Both the position numbers and the translations under genes were made by a program. Below the pieces are notes generated by a model, which was not told the DNA's origin, did not search any database, and worked only from the letters and a program-made list of their open reading frames with translations. DNA of 61,521 nt from Luteimonas aquatica (lineage in GTDB: Bacteria > Pseudomonadota > Gammaproteobacteria > Xanthomonadales > Xanthomonadaceae), in NCBI RefSeq assembly GCF_022662575.1, contig NZ_JALBFU010000009.1:28206-89726 (forward strand). Direction: 5' to 3'. Below are positions 9,632 through 18,500 of this stretch, one piece after another; position 1 is the stretch's first letter, and each line of letters begins with the position of its first letter.

Positions 9632-9681
9632 GTCCGCTGCGCGACTAGGCGGCGGACCGTCCTGGCGATCTGCACATCGGC

Positions 9682-10875
9682 TCATGTCGACGTGGCGGCA
9701 GGCCGATATCGCGCGTACAGCAATACCGAGGTCGCGGCGCATGCGCAAAAGCCGATCAGCGGCCAGGCCGTGTCCTTGGGCGCGACCAGCAGCGCCAGCG
9801 TGCCGCCGACGCCGACGAACAGGCTCTGCACGCAGTAGTAGAGCGCGGTGGCGGTGCCGGCGGCCTTGCCGAAGGGCGCCAGCGCGCCCTGGGCGGTGAC
9901 CGAGCACGACAGCGCGATGCCGGCGGCGATCACCCAGACCGGCGCCATGAACGACCAGACCGCGCGCGGCGCCCAATGCTGCGCGAACGCCAGCAGCATC
10001 GCGCCCGCCAGCAACAGGCCCATGCCCCGCAGCAGGCAGCCGCGCACGCCCCAGCGCGCGAAACTCCAGGCGTTGCACCGGCCCGTCGCGATCATCACCA
10101 GCGCCGCGGTGGCGAACCACAGGCTGAAGGCGGTCGGCGTCATGCCGATCCTCTCCATCAGCACGCGCGGGGCCAGCGAGAAGTAGACGAAGAACGCGCC
10201 CATCGCGGCGCTGAAGCCGAGCGTGTAGGTCCAGAAGGCGCGATGGCCGAGGATTCCGCCCACCTGCCCCCACGACAGGCTGTGGCTGTCGCGCGGCCGC
10301 GTCTCGGGCCAGCGCGGGGCGGCATGCAGACCCGCGGCCGCCGTCGAGATCGCCAGCAGCCAGAAGATGCTGCGCCATCCGAGGCCGCGTTCCAGCAAGG
10401 CCCCGAGCACCGGGCCGACGGCGGGCACGCAGGCCAGCATCGCGCTCAGCAGGCCATAGACCACGGCGCCCTCGCTCCGCCCACCGTAGGCATCGCGCAC
10501 GGTGGCGAAAGTGGCCAGCAGCATCGCCGCCGCGCCGATGCCCTGCGCCACGCGCAGGCCCAGGAACACCAGCGCCGATGCGGTGCAGGCCAGGCCGAGG
10601 GAGGCGGCCGCGAACAAGGCGGCACCGCCGAGCAGCACGGGGCGCCGGCCGATGCGGTCGGACAGCGGTCCGAAGACCAGCTGTCCGCAGCCGAGCACGA
10701 CCAGGTACAGGCTGAGGGTGAGCTGCACCAGGGCCGGCGAGGCGTGCAGGATTTTCGGCATGCGCGCCACCAGCGGCAGGTACACGTCCATGCCGAGCGA
10801 GGCGAGCAGATTGAAGGGCGCCATCAACAACAGCGCCGTCGCCGGGCGATACGCCCAGGCTTTCGAGACAGACAT
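9682..10875 (-). CDS. CmlA/FloR-like MFS exporter
   Basis: A 397-residue 12-helix major facilitator protein of the DHA1 drug:H+ antiporter group. The N-terminal helix region (SPFDLLASLGMD-like: here PFNLLASLGMDVYLP), GQLVFGPLSDRIGRRPVLLGG (motif A) and TFATVRD closely resemble chloramphenicol/florfenicol exporters of the CmlA family as I recall them, more than they resemble Bcr/CflA. The predicted role is export of phenicol-like or other hydrophobic compounds across the inner membrane. Start ATG at 10875 with GGAG upstream. It is a chromosomal single gene without integron or transposon features, so it may be an intrinsic family member with another substrate. Confidence 0.82.
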   Translation of the reverse strand: MSVSKAWAYRPATALLLMAPFNLLASLGMDVYLPLVARMPKILHASPALVQLTLSLYLVVLGCGQLVFGPLSDRIGRRPVLLGGAALFAAASLGLACTASALVFLGLRVAQGIGAAAMLLATFATVRDAYGGRSEGAVVYGLLSAMLACVPAVGPVLGALLERGLGWRSIFWLLAISTAAAGLHAAPRWPETRPRDSHSLSWGQVGGILGHRAFWTYTLGFSAAMGAFFVYFSLAPRVLMERIGMTPTAFSLWFATAALVMIATGRCNAWSFARWGVRGCLLRGMGLLLAGAMLLAFAQHWAPRAVWSFMAPVWVIAAGIALSCSVTAQGALAPFGKAAGTATALYYCVQSLFVGVGGTLALLVAPKDTAWPLIGFCACAATSVLLYARYRPAATST

Positions 10876-10943
10876 AGGGATTCTCCACGCGTGGATCAGC
10901 GCGGCGACGTTCTGCCCAGAACGGGAAATCCCCGGGGAAACGC

Positions 10944-10976
10944 GGCCGCAACGGCTTCGGGTAAGCGGTTGCGGCC
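10944..10976 (-). promoter_or_regulatory. Hairpin upstream of the CmlA-like gene
   Basis: GGCCGCAAC (10944-10952) and GTTGCGGCC (10968-10976) form a perfect 9-bp stem with a 15-base loop, about 70 bp before the exporter start. Known cmlA genes are controlled by a leader attenuator, so a leader structure is worth noting. However, no leader peptide ORF was identified here, and the hairpin does not cover the ribosome-binding site. Confidence 0.3.
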
Positions 10977-11036
10977 TAGCGGGATGCGGTGACGGTCGAA
11001 CTCATGTCGAAAGGACCGGAATGCGGCACACGCGGA

Positions 11037-11951
11037 TTATGCCGGCTCGGCCACGATGCGTCGACGCGAGCGCCACCAGCCCTCGCCCGCGAAGATCGCC
11101 AGTCCGACCCAGATGAAGACGAAGCCGATCAGGCGGTCGCGGTCGAAGGCCTCGTGCAGCACGAACACGCCGATCAGGAACTGCAGGGTCGGCGCGATGT
11201 ACTGCATCAGCCCGACGATCGAATACGGGATGCGCCGCACCGCATAGGCGAAGCCGATCAGGGGCAGCGCGGTCAGCGCGCCGGCCAGCACCAGCAGCAC
11301 ATCCATGCCCGTGCCCCAGCCGCCGGCGAAGAACTGGCCGCTGCCCGTCGCCTCGCTCCACACCAGCAGCGCGATGGCCGGCAGGAACAGGTACAGGCTT
11401 TCCACGCCGAGTCCGGGGATCGAATCGACCGCCACCACCTTGCGCACCAGGCCGTACAGGCCGAAGGACGCCGCCAGCGCCAGCGCGATCCAGGGGAAGC
11501 TGCCGTAGTTGAAGGTCAGCCACAGCACGCCGATCGTGGCGACCGCCGCCGCCAGCCATTGCGCCGGGGTCAGGCGCTCGCGCAGCAGCAGCACGCCCAG
11601 CACCACGTTGAGCAAGGGGTTGATGAAGTAGCCCAGGCTGGTCTCGACCACGTGTCCGGCGTTGACTGCCCAGATGTACAGGCTCCAGTTGAAGGCGATC
11701 AGCGATCCGCTCAGCAACAGCAGCAGGGCCACGCGCGGCCTGGACAGCAGGGGGCGCCACCACTGCGCGCCCTGCTTCCAGCACAGCCAGCCCGCCACCA
11801 GCAGCGTGCTCCACACCACGCGGTGCAGCACGATCTGCAGCGAGGGCACCGCCTTGAGCGCATGCCAGTACAGCGGCATCAGGCCCCACAGCACGAACGA
11901 GGCGGCCGCGGTCCACAGGCCGCGACGATCGAGGGAAGCCGCCGGGCTCAT
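11037..11951 (-). CDS. rarD: EamA family transporter RarD
   Basis: A 304-residue ten-helix drug/metabolite transporter with two EamA halves. The RarD hallmarks are the N-terminal FVLWGLMPLYWHAL, SLIAFNWSLYIWAVN and YFINPLLNVVLGVLLLRERL. Members are inner-membrane exporters of uncertain substrate. Its start overlaps the stop of the upstream EamA gene by ATGA (11948-11951), so the two are one transcription and translation unit. It ends 160 bp from the CmlA-like gene, on the same strand. Substrate unknown. Confidence 0.88.
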   Translation of the reverse strand: MSPAASLDRRGLWTAAASFVLWGLMPLYWHALKAVPSLQIVLHRVVWSTLLVAGWLCWKQGAQWWRPLLSRPRVALLLLLSGSLIAFNWSLYIWAVNAGHVVETSLGYFINPLLNVVLGVLLLRERLTPAQWLAAAVATIGVLWLTFNYGSFPWIALALAASFGLYGLVRKVVAVDSIPGLGVESLYLFLPAIALLVWSEATGSGQFFAGGWGTGMDVLLVLAGALTALPLIGFAYAVRRIPYSIVGLMQYIAPTLQFLIGVFVLHEAFDRDRLIGFVFIWVGLAIFAGEGWWRSRRRIVAEPA

Positions 11952-12931
11952 GCCATGCCCTCATCGGGACGTCCCTCATCGGGACGTTCCTCGTCGGAAC
12001 GCTCCTCGCCGGGACGCCGCGCCGGCGCGGGCGCCGGCTTGGCCGCCCGCGCCTTGCCCAGCGTGATCGCGACCACGCCGAGCAGGATCACCGCCATCGC
12101 GCCGATGTCGTGCGCGGTGAAGCGCTCGGCCGCCAGCAGCACGCCGAGGATCACCGCGATCACCGGGTTGACGTAGGCATAGCTGCCGGCCAGCGTCGCG
12201 CGCACGTTCTGCAGCAGCCAGACGTAGGCGGAGAACGCGACGATCGAGCCGAACAGCACCAGGTAGCCCACCGACAGCAGGGCTTTGGCCGAGGGCAGCG
12301 CGCTCAGCCGCTCGCCGAACAGCAGGCCGGCGACCAGCAGCACGCCGCCGCCGCACAGCATCTGCGCCGCCGCGCCCATGAACGGCGTCGGCAGGTCGCG
12401 GCCGCGGCTCCACACCGAGCCGAAGGCCCACACCGCCGAGGCGATCAGCAGCGCCACCAGCCCGCTCGGCGTGGCGGTCAGGCTGCCGCCGGCGTTGAGC
12501 CAGAGCACGCCGAGGAAGCCGATGCCCAGGCCGAACCATTCGATGCGCGCCGGATGCTGGCCGCGCAGCGTCGAGAACAGGCCGATCCACAGCGGCACCG
12601 ACCCGACCGCGACCGCGGCCAGGCCCGAGGACACCGACTGCTCGGCGATGCACACCAGGCCATTGCCGCCGCCCAGCAGCAGCACGCCCATGAAGGCGCA
12701 GTTGCGCCACTGCGCCTTCGTCGGCGCCGGCACGCCGCGCAGGCGCAGCACGGCGTACATCAAGCTGCCGGCGACCACGAAGCGCGAGCCGGCCATCAGC
12801 AACGGCGGGAAACCGCCTTCCAGGGCGAAGCGGATGCCGAGGTAGGTCGATCCCCAGACCACGTACAGGGCGGCGAGCGCGAGCGCGACGGCAAGGCCGC
12901 GCGGCATGGCGGAGGCGGAATCGGTAGACAT
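11948..12931 (-). CDS. yedA: EamA family exporter (YedA-like) with repetitive charged tail
   Basis: A 327-residue drug/metabolite transporter with ten predicted helices, starting ALYVVWGSTYLGIRFAL as in YedA-type proteins. After the last helix the cytoplasmic tail is RPGEERSDEERPDEGRPDEG, encoded by four copies of a 15-bp repeat. It is first in the operon with rarD and divergent from an Lrp/AsnC regulator, an arrangement common for amino-acid exporters, so an amino-acid or related metabolite is a reasonable guess. ATG at 12931. Confidence 0.85.
   Translation of the reverse strand: MSTDSASAMPRGLAVALALAALYVVWGSTYLGIRFALEGGFPPLLMAGSRFVVAGSLMYAVLRLRGVPAPTKAQWRNCAFMGVLLLGGGNGLVCIAEQSVSSGLAAVAVGSVPLWIGLFSTLRGQHPARIEWFGLGIGFLGVLWLNAGGSLTATPSGLVALLIASAVWAFGSVWSRGRDLPTPFMGAAAQMLCGGGVLLVAGLLFGERLSALPSAKALLSVGYLVLFGSIVAFSAYVWLLQNVRATLAGSYAYVNPVIAVILGVLLAAERFTAHDIGAMAVILLGVVAITLGKARAAKPAPAPARRPGEERSDEERPDEGRPDEGMA
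11959..12018 (-). repeat. Four tandem 15-bp units in the yedA 3' end
   Basis: Units at 11959-11973, 11974-11988, 11989-12003 and 12004-12018 share the pattern CCTCRTCGGRACGYY on the plus strand. The first two differ by one base. Being a multiple of three, the array adds RPDEG/RSDEE pentapeptides in frame and ends 8 bp before the rarD start. Confidence 0.9.
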
Positions 12932-13024
12932 GCGGGGGTCCAGGTCGGAACTGCGACGGTCGCGCGGCGCGACGGGAGGTTCGGCAGTTCTATGGGTTCA
13001 GACTAGCGGGACGGCAAGCGCAGT

Positions 13025-13068
13025 GTTTGAATATTCGTGCGTCCAAACGCGAAAATTTTGCATAGCTG
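13025..13068. promoter_or_regulatory. AT-rich operator candidate between yedA and lrp-like gene
   Basis: This is the only AT-rich stretch in the 152-bp divergent gap. It holds GTTTG...CAAAC arms and the near-palindrome GCGAAAATTTTGC, which fits the AT-centred sites bound by Lrp/AsnC proteins. Autoregulation and control of yedA-rarD from here is inference. Confidence 0.4.
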
Positions 13069-13083
13069 GCTTGAGGGACTTTC

Positions 13084-13581
13084 ATGGCAAGCGCGCCCGC
13101 CCCGCTCGACGAGTTCGACCACCGCCTGCTCGACCTGCTGCAGCGCGACGCCGACGCCACCTTGTCCGCGCTCGGCGACGCGGTCGGCCTGTCGGCCAGC
13201 GCGGTGCAGCGCAGGCTGGTGCGCTATCGCAAGAGCGGCCTGCTGCGCCAGGTGGCGGTGCTCGATCCCGCCCAGCTCGGCAACCTCACCCTGGCCGCGG
13301 TGCTGGTCACGCTGGAGCGCGAATCGGTGAAGCACCACACCGCCTTCTACGCGCGCATGCGGGCCGCGCCGGAGGTGCAGCAGTGCTACGAGCTGGCCGG
13401 CGACTGGGACTACCTGGTGATCCTGGCGACCACCAGCATCGCGCATTGCCGCGAGGTCGCCGAGCGCCTGTTCTACGACGAGGGCAACATCCGCCGCTAC
13501 GACACCCGCCTGGTGTTCGAGGCGGTGAAGCTGGGCCTGCAGCTGCCGACCCGGCCGCCGCCCGCGCGCCGCCGCCGGTGA
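13084..13581 (+). CDS. Lrp/AsnC family transcriptional regulator
   Basis: A 165-residue Lrp-type protein. The N-terminal winged helix-turn-helix starts DEFDHRLLDLLQRDADATLSALGDAVGLSASAVQRR; the C-terminal AsnC/RAM ligand-binding domain covers about residues 70-150 (for example GDWDYLVILAT). It ends in a basic Arg-rich tail. It is divergent from the yedA-rarD operon and probably its regulator, sensing an amino acid. The 3' end is only 4 bp from the convergent ada gene. Confidence 0.88.
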   Translation: MASAPAPLDEFDHRLLDLLQRDADATLSALGDAVGLSASAVQRRLVRYRKSGLLRQVAVLDPAQLGNLTLAAVLVTLERESVKHHTAFYARMRAAPEVQQCYELAGDWDYLVILATTSIAHCREVAERLFYDEGNIRRYDTRLVFEAVKLGLQLPTRPPPARRRR

Positions 13582-13585
13582 GTCC

Positions 13586-14431
13586 TCACGCGGCGGCATC
13601 GCGGCCGGTCCGCTCGCGCTGCAGCAGGCGTTCCTTGAGCGGCAGCCCCCAGCGGTAGCCGGCCAGCGAACCGTCGCCGCGCACCACGCGGTGGCAGGGC
13701 ACGATCACCGCGATGCGGTTGTGGGCGCAGGCGGCGGCCACCGCGCGGCTGGCGCGCGGCGCGCCCAGCGCGTTCGCCACCTCGGCGTAGCTGCGCGTCT
13801 GCCCGGCCGGGATCTTCATCAGCGCATCCCAGACGCGCTTCTGGAAGGCGGTGCCGAGCAGGTCGACCGGCACCGAGCCGCGCTTGCCGGCCAGCGTGTC
13901 GGCCACCGCGCGCACGCGCGGGGCGAGGAACTCGTCGCGCCCGGCATCCACGCGCTCGCGGCGCGCGTTGGGGAATTCGGCCTGCAGCCTCGCCTCCAGC
14001 GCGGCCTCGTCCGCTTCGCCGGCGACGACCTCGACCATGCAGATGCCGCGTTCGGTAGCGGCCACCAGGGCGCGCCCGAGCGCGGTGTCGATCACGCTCC
14101 AGCGGATCGATTCGCCGGCCCCGCCGGCGCGGTAGCGCGCCGGCGTCATGCCCAGGCGGGCGGCGCCGCTCTCGTACACGCGCGAGGGCGAGCCGTAGCC
14201 GGCGTCGTAGAGCGCGCCGCTGATGTCGTCGCCCTCGCGCAGCGCCTGCTTGAGCAGTTCCAGCTTGCGCTGGGCGCTGTACTCGGCCGGGCTCAGGCCG
14301 AACCGGTCGCGGAAGCGGCGCTGCAGGTGGGAGGCGCTCAGGCCCACGGCACCGGCCAGCTCGGCGAGCGAGAGGTCCTCGCCGTCCAGGAGCTTGCGGG
14401 CGCGTTCGAGTTGTTCGCTGATCTTGTCCAT
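13586..14431 (-). CDS. ada: Ada-type regulator/O6-methylguanine-DNA methyltransferase lacking the N-terminal Cys domain
   Basis: A 281-residue protein. An AraC-type HTH region comes first (LSLAELAGAVGLSASHLQRRF), then an Ada-like middle domain, then the alkyltransferase domain with the active-site IVPCHRVVRGDG (Cys about residue 245) and AVAAACAHN. The methyl-phosphotriester-accepting zinc-Cys domain that begins E. coli Ada is absent. ATG at 14431 is used because the first HTH begins shortly after it; upstream in-frame sequence shows no Cys-rich zinc motif. It probably repairs O6-alkylguanine; activation by phosphotriester methylation cannot occur in the E. coli manner. Confidence 0.85.
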   Translation of the reverse strand: MDKISEQLERARKLLDGEDLSLAELAGAVGLSASHLQRRFRDRFGLSPAEYSAQRKLELLKQALREGDDISGALYDAGYGSPSRVYESGAARLGMTPARYRAGGAGESIRWSVIDTALGRALVAATERGICMVEVVAGEADEAALEARLQAEFPNARRERVDAGRDEFLAPRVRAVADTLAGKRGSVPVDLLGTAFQKRVWDALMKIPAGQTRSYAEVANALGAPRASRAVAAACAHNRIAVIVPCHRVVRGDGSLAGYRWGLPLKERLLQRERTGRDAAA

Positions 14432-14516
14432 GGATGCACGATATCGGCGCCGCCGCGGCGCTGCTATCCGATTCTTGCGCGTGCGCCGATGCCCGTCGGC
14501 GGCGGCGCGGCGGGCC

Positions 14517-14993
14517 CTAGGCGGTCCGTCCCGGCGCTGCCGGCAGCCGGCGCGCCACGACCCAGAACGCCAGCATCGCAATCTCCACCAGCCACAGCCA
14601 GGCGGGGAAGCTGTCGAACGATTCCAGCAGGCACAGGCCCAGCGCCAGCGGCACGCCGGCCGCCAGCCAGCACCACAGACGCGCCAGCCGCAGCCTGCGC
14701 AGGATCAGATAACCGGGCACGAGCACCAGCAGCACCACCGGGATGGCGATCGGCACGAGAAAGAGGCCGCTCCAGATCCCTTCCATGAACGCCGCGGCCA
14801 GCGCCGGCGGCTCGCCGTCGAGGCCCTGCGCGCGGAACTCCCACCGTTGCCGGGCATGGCGCACCAGCTCCAGCAGCAGGGAGGCCAGCGGAATCGCTGC
14901 GATCGCCGCGAACGCGGCAAGCGCCATCCGCGCCATGCAGGCCAGCGCGCCGGCCCCGTCGGGAGGCGAAGCGGCGGGGGCCGGCGATGTCAC
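14517..14993 (-). CDS. Predicted inner-membrane protein, function unknown
   Basis: A 158-residue hydrophobic protein read from a GTG at 14993; an internal ATG about 20 codons later is an alternative start. Three to four hydrophobic segments are visible (around residues 18-40, 70-95, 105-125 and 130-150). No family was recognised. It begins 19 bp after the prc stop on the same strand, so it is likely co-transcribed with that protease gene. Codon use matches the neighbours. Confidence 0.6.
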   Translation of the reverse strand: MTSPAPAASPPDGAGALACMARMALAAFAAIAAIPLASLLLELVRHARQRWEFRAQGLDGEPPALAAAFMEGIWSGLFLVPIAIPVVLLVLVPGYLILRRLRLARLWCWLAAGVPLALGLCLLESFDSFPAWLWLVEIAMLAFWVVARRLPAAPGRTA

Positions 14994-15012
14994 GTCGGCC
15001 CCGCGCGCTGGA

Positions 15013-17199
15013 TCAGTCGGCCCAGTGGCCCGGCGTCTTCGCTTCCGGCAGCACCTGCCCGGCCAGCGTGCGGTCGTCGTGCAGCAATTGGACCGCATCG
15101 CCCAGGATCGCCGCCGACTCGCGCAGCAGCGGATCGGGACGCTTCTCGGCGGCCTTCTCGCGCTCGGCGTCCTTGGCCACGTCGCGCTCGTTGTACTGCA
15201 GGCCGTCGTCGGCGGCATCGTCGGCCAGCGGATCGAGCGGCAGGCCCAGGGCCTTGCGCTGCTCCTGGCGCGACTTGCGCTTGGCGTCCTGGCGGTCGCG
15301 CTCGGCGCGGCGTTCGGCCTCGTTGAGCGAGACGTACTTCTTGGCTTCCTCGGCGCGGAACTCGGCCACGTCCTCCTCGACCCACTGGAACTCCTTGTCC
15401 GCGGCCACGCGCGCCTTGTGCAGGCTGTCCAGGCGCGGCAGCAGCAGGGCGAAGTTGCCGTACTGGGTGTGCGGCACGCCGGCGATGCGCGTCCACGGCA
15501 GGGCGTTGTCGTAGGTGCTCTCGCCGAACTTGGAGGCGTCCACCATCACCGGGAACTGGATGTCCGGCACCACGCCCTTGTTCTGCGTGCTGCTGCCGCC
15601 GGGCAGGAAGAACTGCGCGATGGTCAGCTTCACCTGGCCGTAGCGCTTCTTTTCGCTGCCGGGCCAGCGGTCGAGGTCGACCAGGTTCTGCACGGTGCCC
15701 TTGCCGAAGGTGGTCTCGCCGATCACCAGGCCGCGGCCGTAGTCCTGGATGGCGCCGGCGAAGATCTCCGAGGCCGAGGCCGAACCGCGGTTGACCAGCA
15801 CCGCCAGCGGGCCGTCCCAGGCGACGCCGGCGTCGTCGTCGCCGTTGACGCCGACGCGGCCGCCGGACTCGCGCACCTGCACCACCGGGCCGCGATCGAT
15901 GAACAGGCCGGTGAGCTCGACCGCCTCGTTGAGCGAACCGCCGCCGTTGTTGCGCAGGTCCAGCACCACGCCGTCGATCTTCTGCGTCTTGAACTGCTGC
16001 AGCAGCTTGGCCACGTCGCGCGTGGCCGAGGCGTAGTCGCCGTTGTTCTTGCGGCGCCCGTCGAAGTCCTGGTAGAACGCCGGCAGCTTGATCACGCCCA
16101 TGCGGCGCTCGGGCTCGCCGTTGCCGGCGGGCAGGCTGATGATCTCCGACTTGGCCGCCTGTTCCTCCAGGCGGATGCGCGCGCGGGTGAGCACGATGCG
16201 CACCGGCTTGCTGTCCAGCGTGGCCTCGGCCGGCACCACGTCCAGGCGCACCTGGGTACCGCTCTTGCCCTTGATCTTCTCGACCACGTCGTCGATGCGC
16301 CAGCCGATCACGTCGTCCATCGCGCCGCTGGTGCCCTGGCCGACGCCGACGATGCGGTCGCCGGGCTTGAACTTCTTGCTCAGCGCGGCCGGTCCGCCGG
16401 CGATCAGCTCGCGGATCACCACCACGTCGTCCTGCTTCTGCAGCTGCGCGCCGATGCCTTCCAGCGACAGCGACATGCTCTGGTTGAAGCGGTCGGCGTC
16501 GCGCGGATCGAAATAATCGGTGTGCGGGTCGATCGAGGAGGCGTAGGCGTTGAGGAAGCTGGAGAAGGCGTCGTTGCCGTCGAGCTGGGCGATCGAGGAG
16601 GCGTTGTTGGCGTAGCGCTTGTCGAGCGTCTTGCGGATCTCCTCGGGCTTCTTGCCGGCCAGCACCAGGCGCAGCCAGTCGTTGCGCACCGACTGCTTCC
16701 ACAGCGTGTCCAGCTCGGCCTCGTCCTTGGCCCAGGGAGCGTCCTTGCGCTCGTAGTACCAGCGGTCGCTGCCGCCGAAGTCGAAGATGTCCTGCTTGAG
16801 CAGCCCGCGCGCGTAGGCGAAGCGCTGGCTCACGCGCTGCTTGTAGGCGGCGAAGATCGCGAAGGCCGGATCGAGCTCGCCGGTCTTCACCGACTCGCCC
16901 ATGTTGTTCCTGTAGGCGTCGAACTTGGCGATGTCGGCGGCGGTGAAGAACACCTTGCTGCCGTCGAGCGCCTCGAGGTAGCGCTTGAAGATGTCGGCCG
17001 ACAGCTTCGCGTCCAGTGGTCCGGGGCGATAGGCGTAGCGGCTGTCGGACAGCAGCCCGTAGACCAGCTTGGAGGTGGTCGCCTGGTCGGCGCTGGCCGA
17101 GGCCGGAATCGCGTTGTCTTCCCCGCGCGCCATCAGCACCAGCGGTACCGAGAGGGCCAGGGCAATCAGGGAAACGGACAGCGTGCGGGACAGATTCAT
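15013..17199 (-). CDS. prc: Carboxy-terminal processing (tail-specific) protease
   Basis: A 728-residue periplasmic S41 peptidase of the long Prc type. The signal peptide covers about residues 1-25. A TSP N-terminal domain follows, then a PDZ domain (LEGIGAQLQKQDDVVVIRELIAGGPA), then the S41 catalytic domain with LDLRNNGGGS, the nucleophile Ser in GSASASEIFAGAIQ and the general-base Lys in GETTFGKGTVQ. A charged C-terminal DUF3340-like region ends the protein. Prc trims penicillin-binding protein 3 and lipoproteins and controls peptidoglycan hydrolases, in keeping with the cell-wall genes nearby. ATG at 17199. Confidence 0.93.
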   Translation of the reverse strand: MNLSRTLSVSLIALALSVPLVLMARGEDNAIPASASADQATTSKLVYGLLSDSRYAYRPGPLDAKLSADIFKRYLEALDGSKVFFTAADIAKFDAYRNNMGESVKTGELDPAFAIFAAYKQRVSQRFAYARGLLKQDIFDFGGSDRWYYERKDAPWAKDEAELDTLWKQSVRNDWLRLVLAGKKPEEIRKTLDKRYANNASSIAQLDGNDAFSSFLNAYASSIDPHTDYFDPRDADRFNQSMSLSLEGIGAQLQKQDDVVVIRELIAGGPAALSKKFKPGDRIVGVGQGTSGAMDDVIGWRIDDVVEKIKGKSGTQVRLDVVPAEATLDSKPVRIVLTRARIRLEEQAAKSEIISLPAGNGEPERRMGVIKLPAFYQDFDGRRKNNGDYASATRDVAKLLQQFKTQKIDGVVLDLRNNGGGSLNEAVELTGLFIDRGPVVQVRESGGRVGVNGDDDAGVAWDGPLAVLVNRGSASASEIFAGAIQDYGRGLVIGETTFGKGTVQNLVDLDRWPGSEKKRYGQVKLTIAQFFLPGGSSTQNKGVVPDIQFPVMVDASKFGESTYDNALPWTRIAGVPHTQYGNFALLLPRLDSLHKARVAADKEFQWVEEDVAEFRAEEAKKYVSLNEAERRAERDRQDAKRKSRQEQRKALGLPLDPLADDAADDGLQYNERDVAKDAEREKAAEKRPDPLLRESAAILGDAVQLLHDDRTLAGQVLPEAKTPGHWAD

Positions 17200-17456
17200 G
17201 CGTTCACTCGGATAGGGCGCCGCGGCGGATGCCGGATCGGCATCGGCTCAGGCGCCGGGCACCCGGCCTCGGGCCGGGCAAGGGGAGCCGCAATCCGGAA
17301 TCCCGTACTGCGGACGACACCACTATAGGGTCCGGCTTGGACGACGCAACAGTATCGAAAGTTGCATGCGCCCCACTCTACCGAGCAGGTCCGGGGCGGA
17401 TGTGAACGATTCGTGGGTCCCGGACCCCGGCTCGGGGGTGCGTCTTGGCCTGCCGT
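17200..17456. other. Gap between lipA and prc, no gene seen
   Basis: This 257-bp stretch contains the prc ribosome-binding and presumably promoter region. It has a GC-rich inverted sequence near 17260-17285 and no convincing ORF, terminator with U-tract or RNA gene. Confidence 0.5.
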
Positions 17457-18473
17457 TCAGGCGGCGACGCCGGCCTCGGCCGCCTGGCGGTCGGCATGGT
17501 AGGAGGAGCGCACCAGCGGACCGGAGGCGACGTGGGTGAAGCCCAGCGACATGCCGTAGTCCTCCAGCGCCTTGAATTCCTCCGGCGTCCAGTAGCGCAG
17601 CACCGGATGGTGGTGCGCGCTGGGCTGCAGGTACTGGCCGATGGTGACCATGTCCACGTCGTGGGCGCGCAGGTCGCGCAGGGTGGCCTGCACCTGCTCC
17701 ATGGTCTCGCCCAGGCCGAGCATGATCCCGGACTTGGTCGGCACGTTCGGATGCTGGCGCTTGAACTGCTGCAGCAGGGTCAGCGACCACTGGTAGTCGG
17801 CGCCCGGGCGCACGTTGCGGTACAGGTCCGGCACGGTCTCGACGTTGTGGTTGAACACGTCCGGCGGGTTGGTGGCCAGGATCTCCAGCGCGCGCTCCAT
17901 GCGGCCCTTGCCGCGGAAGTCGGGCGTGAGGATCTCGATCCGGGTGTTCGGCGTGCGCGCGCGCACCTGCGCGATGCAGTCGACGAAATGCTGGGCGCCG
18001 CCGTCGCGCAGGTCGTCGCGGTCGACGCTGGTCACCACCACGTACTTCAGGCCCATGTCGGCGATGGTGTTGGCCAGATTCACCGGCTCCAGCGGATCGG
18101 GCGGCTTGGGACGGCCATGGGCCACGTCGCAGAAGCTGCAGCGGCGCGTGCACACCTCGCCGAGGATCATGAAGGTGGCGGTGCCGTGGCCGAAGCATTC
18201 GTGGATGTTCGGGCAGCTCGCCTCCTCGCAGACGGTGACCAGGCGGTTCTCGCGCAGCTTGGCCTTGAGCGCGGCGACCGCACCGTTGCTGGGGATGCGC
18301 ACGCGGATCCAGGACGGCTTGCGCAGCACCGGCGCGTCGACGAACTGCACCGGCGAGCGGGCGATCTTGTCCCCGGCGACCTGCTTCGCGCCCGCCTGCA
18401 GCGCGCCGGCGGCGGGCTGCGCCTCGGCGGAGACGACTTGCAGGGGGATGGCGCGGGGCGTGATGTCGCTCAT
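17457..18473 (-). CDS. lipA: Lipoyl synthase
   Basis: A 338-residue radical-SAM enzyme that inserts two sulfurs into protein-bound octanoate to make lipoate. The auxiliary [4Fe-4S] cluster ligands are in [12 protein letters not shown] (about residues 81-92) and the radical-SAM cluster ligands in CTRRCSFC (about 107-114). The C-terminal RSSYHA-type motif supplies the Ser ligand (VRSSYHADR). It lies 27 bp after lipB on the same strand, the usual lipoate pair. Cytosolic. ATG at 18473. Confidence 0.97.
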   Translation of the reverse strand: MSDITPRAIPLQVVSAEAQPAAGALQAGAKQVAGDKIARSPVQFVDAPVLRKPSWIRVRIPSNGAVAALKAKLRENRLVTVCEEASCPNIHECFGHGTATFMILGEVCTRRCSFCDVAHGRPKPPDPLEPVNLANTIADMGLKYVVVTSVDRDDLRDGGAQHFVDCIAQVRARTPNTRIEILTPDFRGKGRMERALEILATNPPDVFNHNVETVPDLYRNVRPGADYQWSLTLLQQFKRQHPNVPTKSGIMLGLGETMEQVQATLRDLRAHDVDMVTIGQYLQPSAHHHPVLRYWTPEEFKALEDYGMSLGFTHVASGPLVRSSYHADRQAAEAGVAA

Positions 18474-18500
18474 GGGGGTTCCGGGTGGGGCGCGCGGCCG

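Noticed and set aside
9682..10875. Mobile resistance cassette
   Set aside because: No integrase, attC-like site, insertion sequence or composition break surrounds the CmlA-like gene.
14743..17328. Plus-strand 861-residue open frame opposite prc
   Set aside because: Antisense shadow: rich in His/Gln/Arg, no family features, and the minus strand encodes a complete S41 protease.
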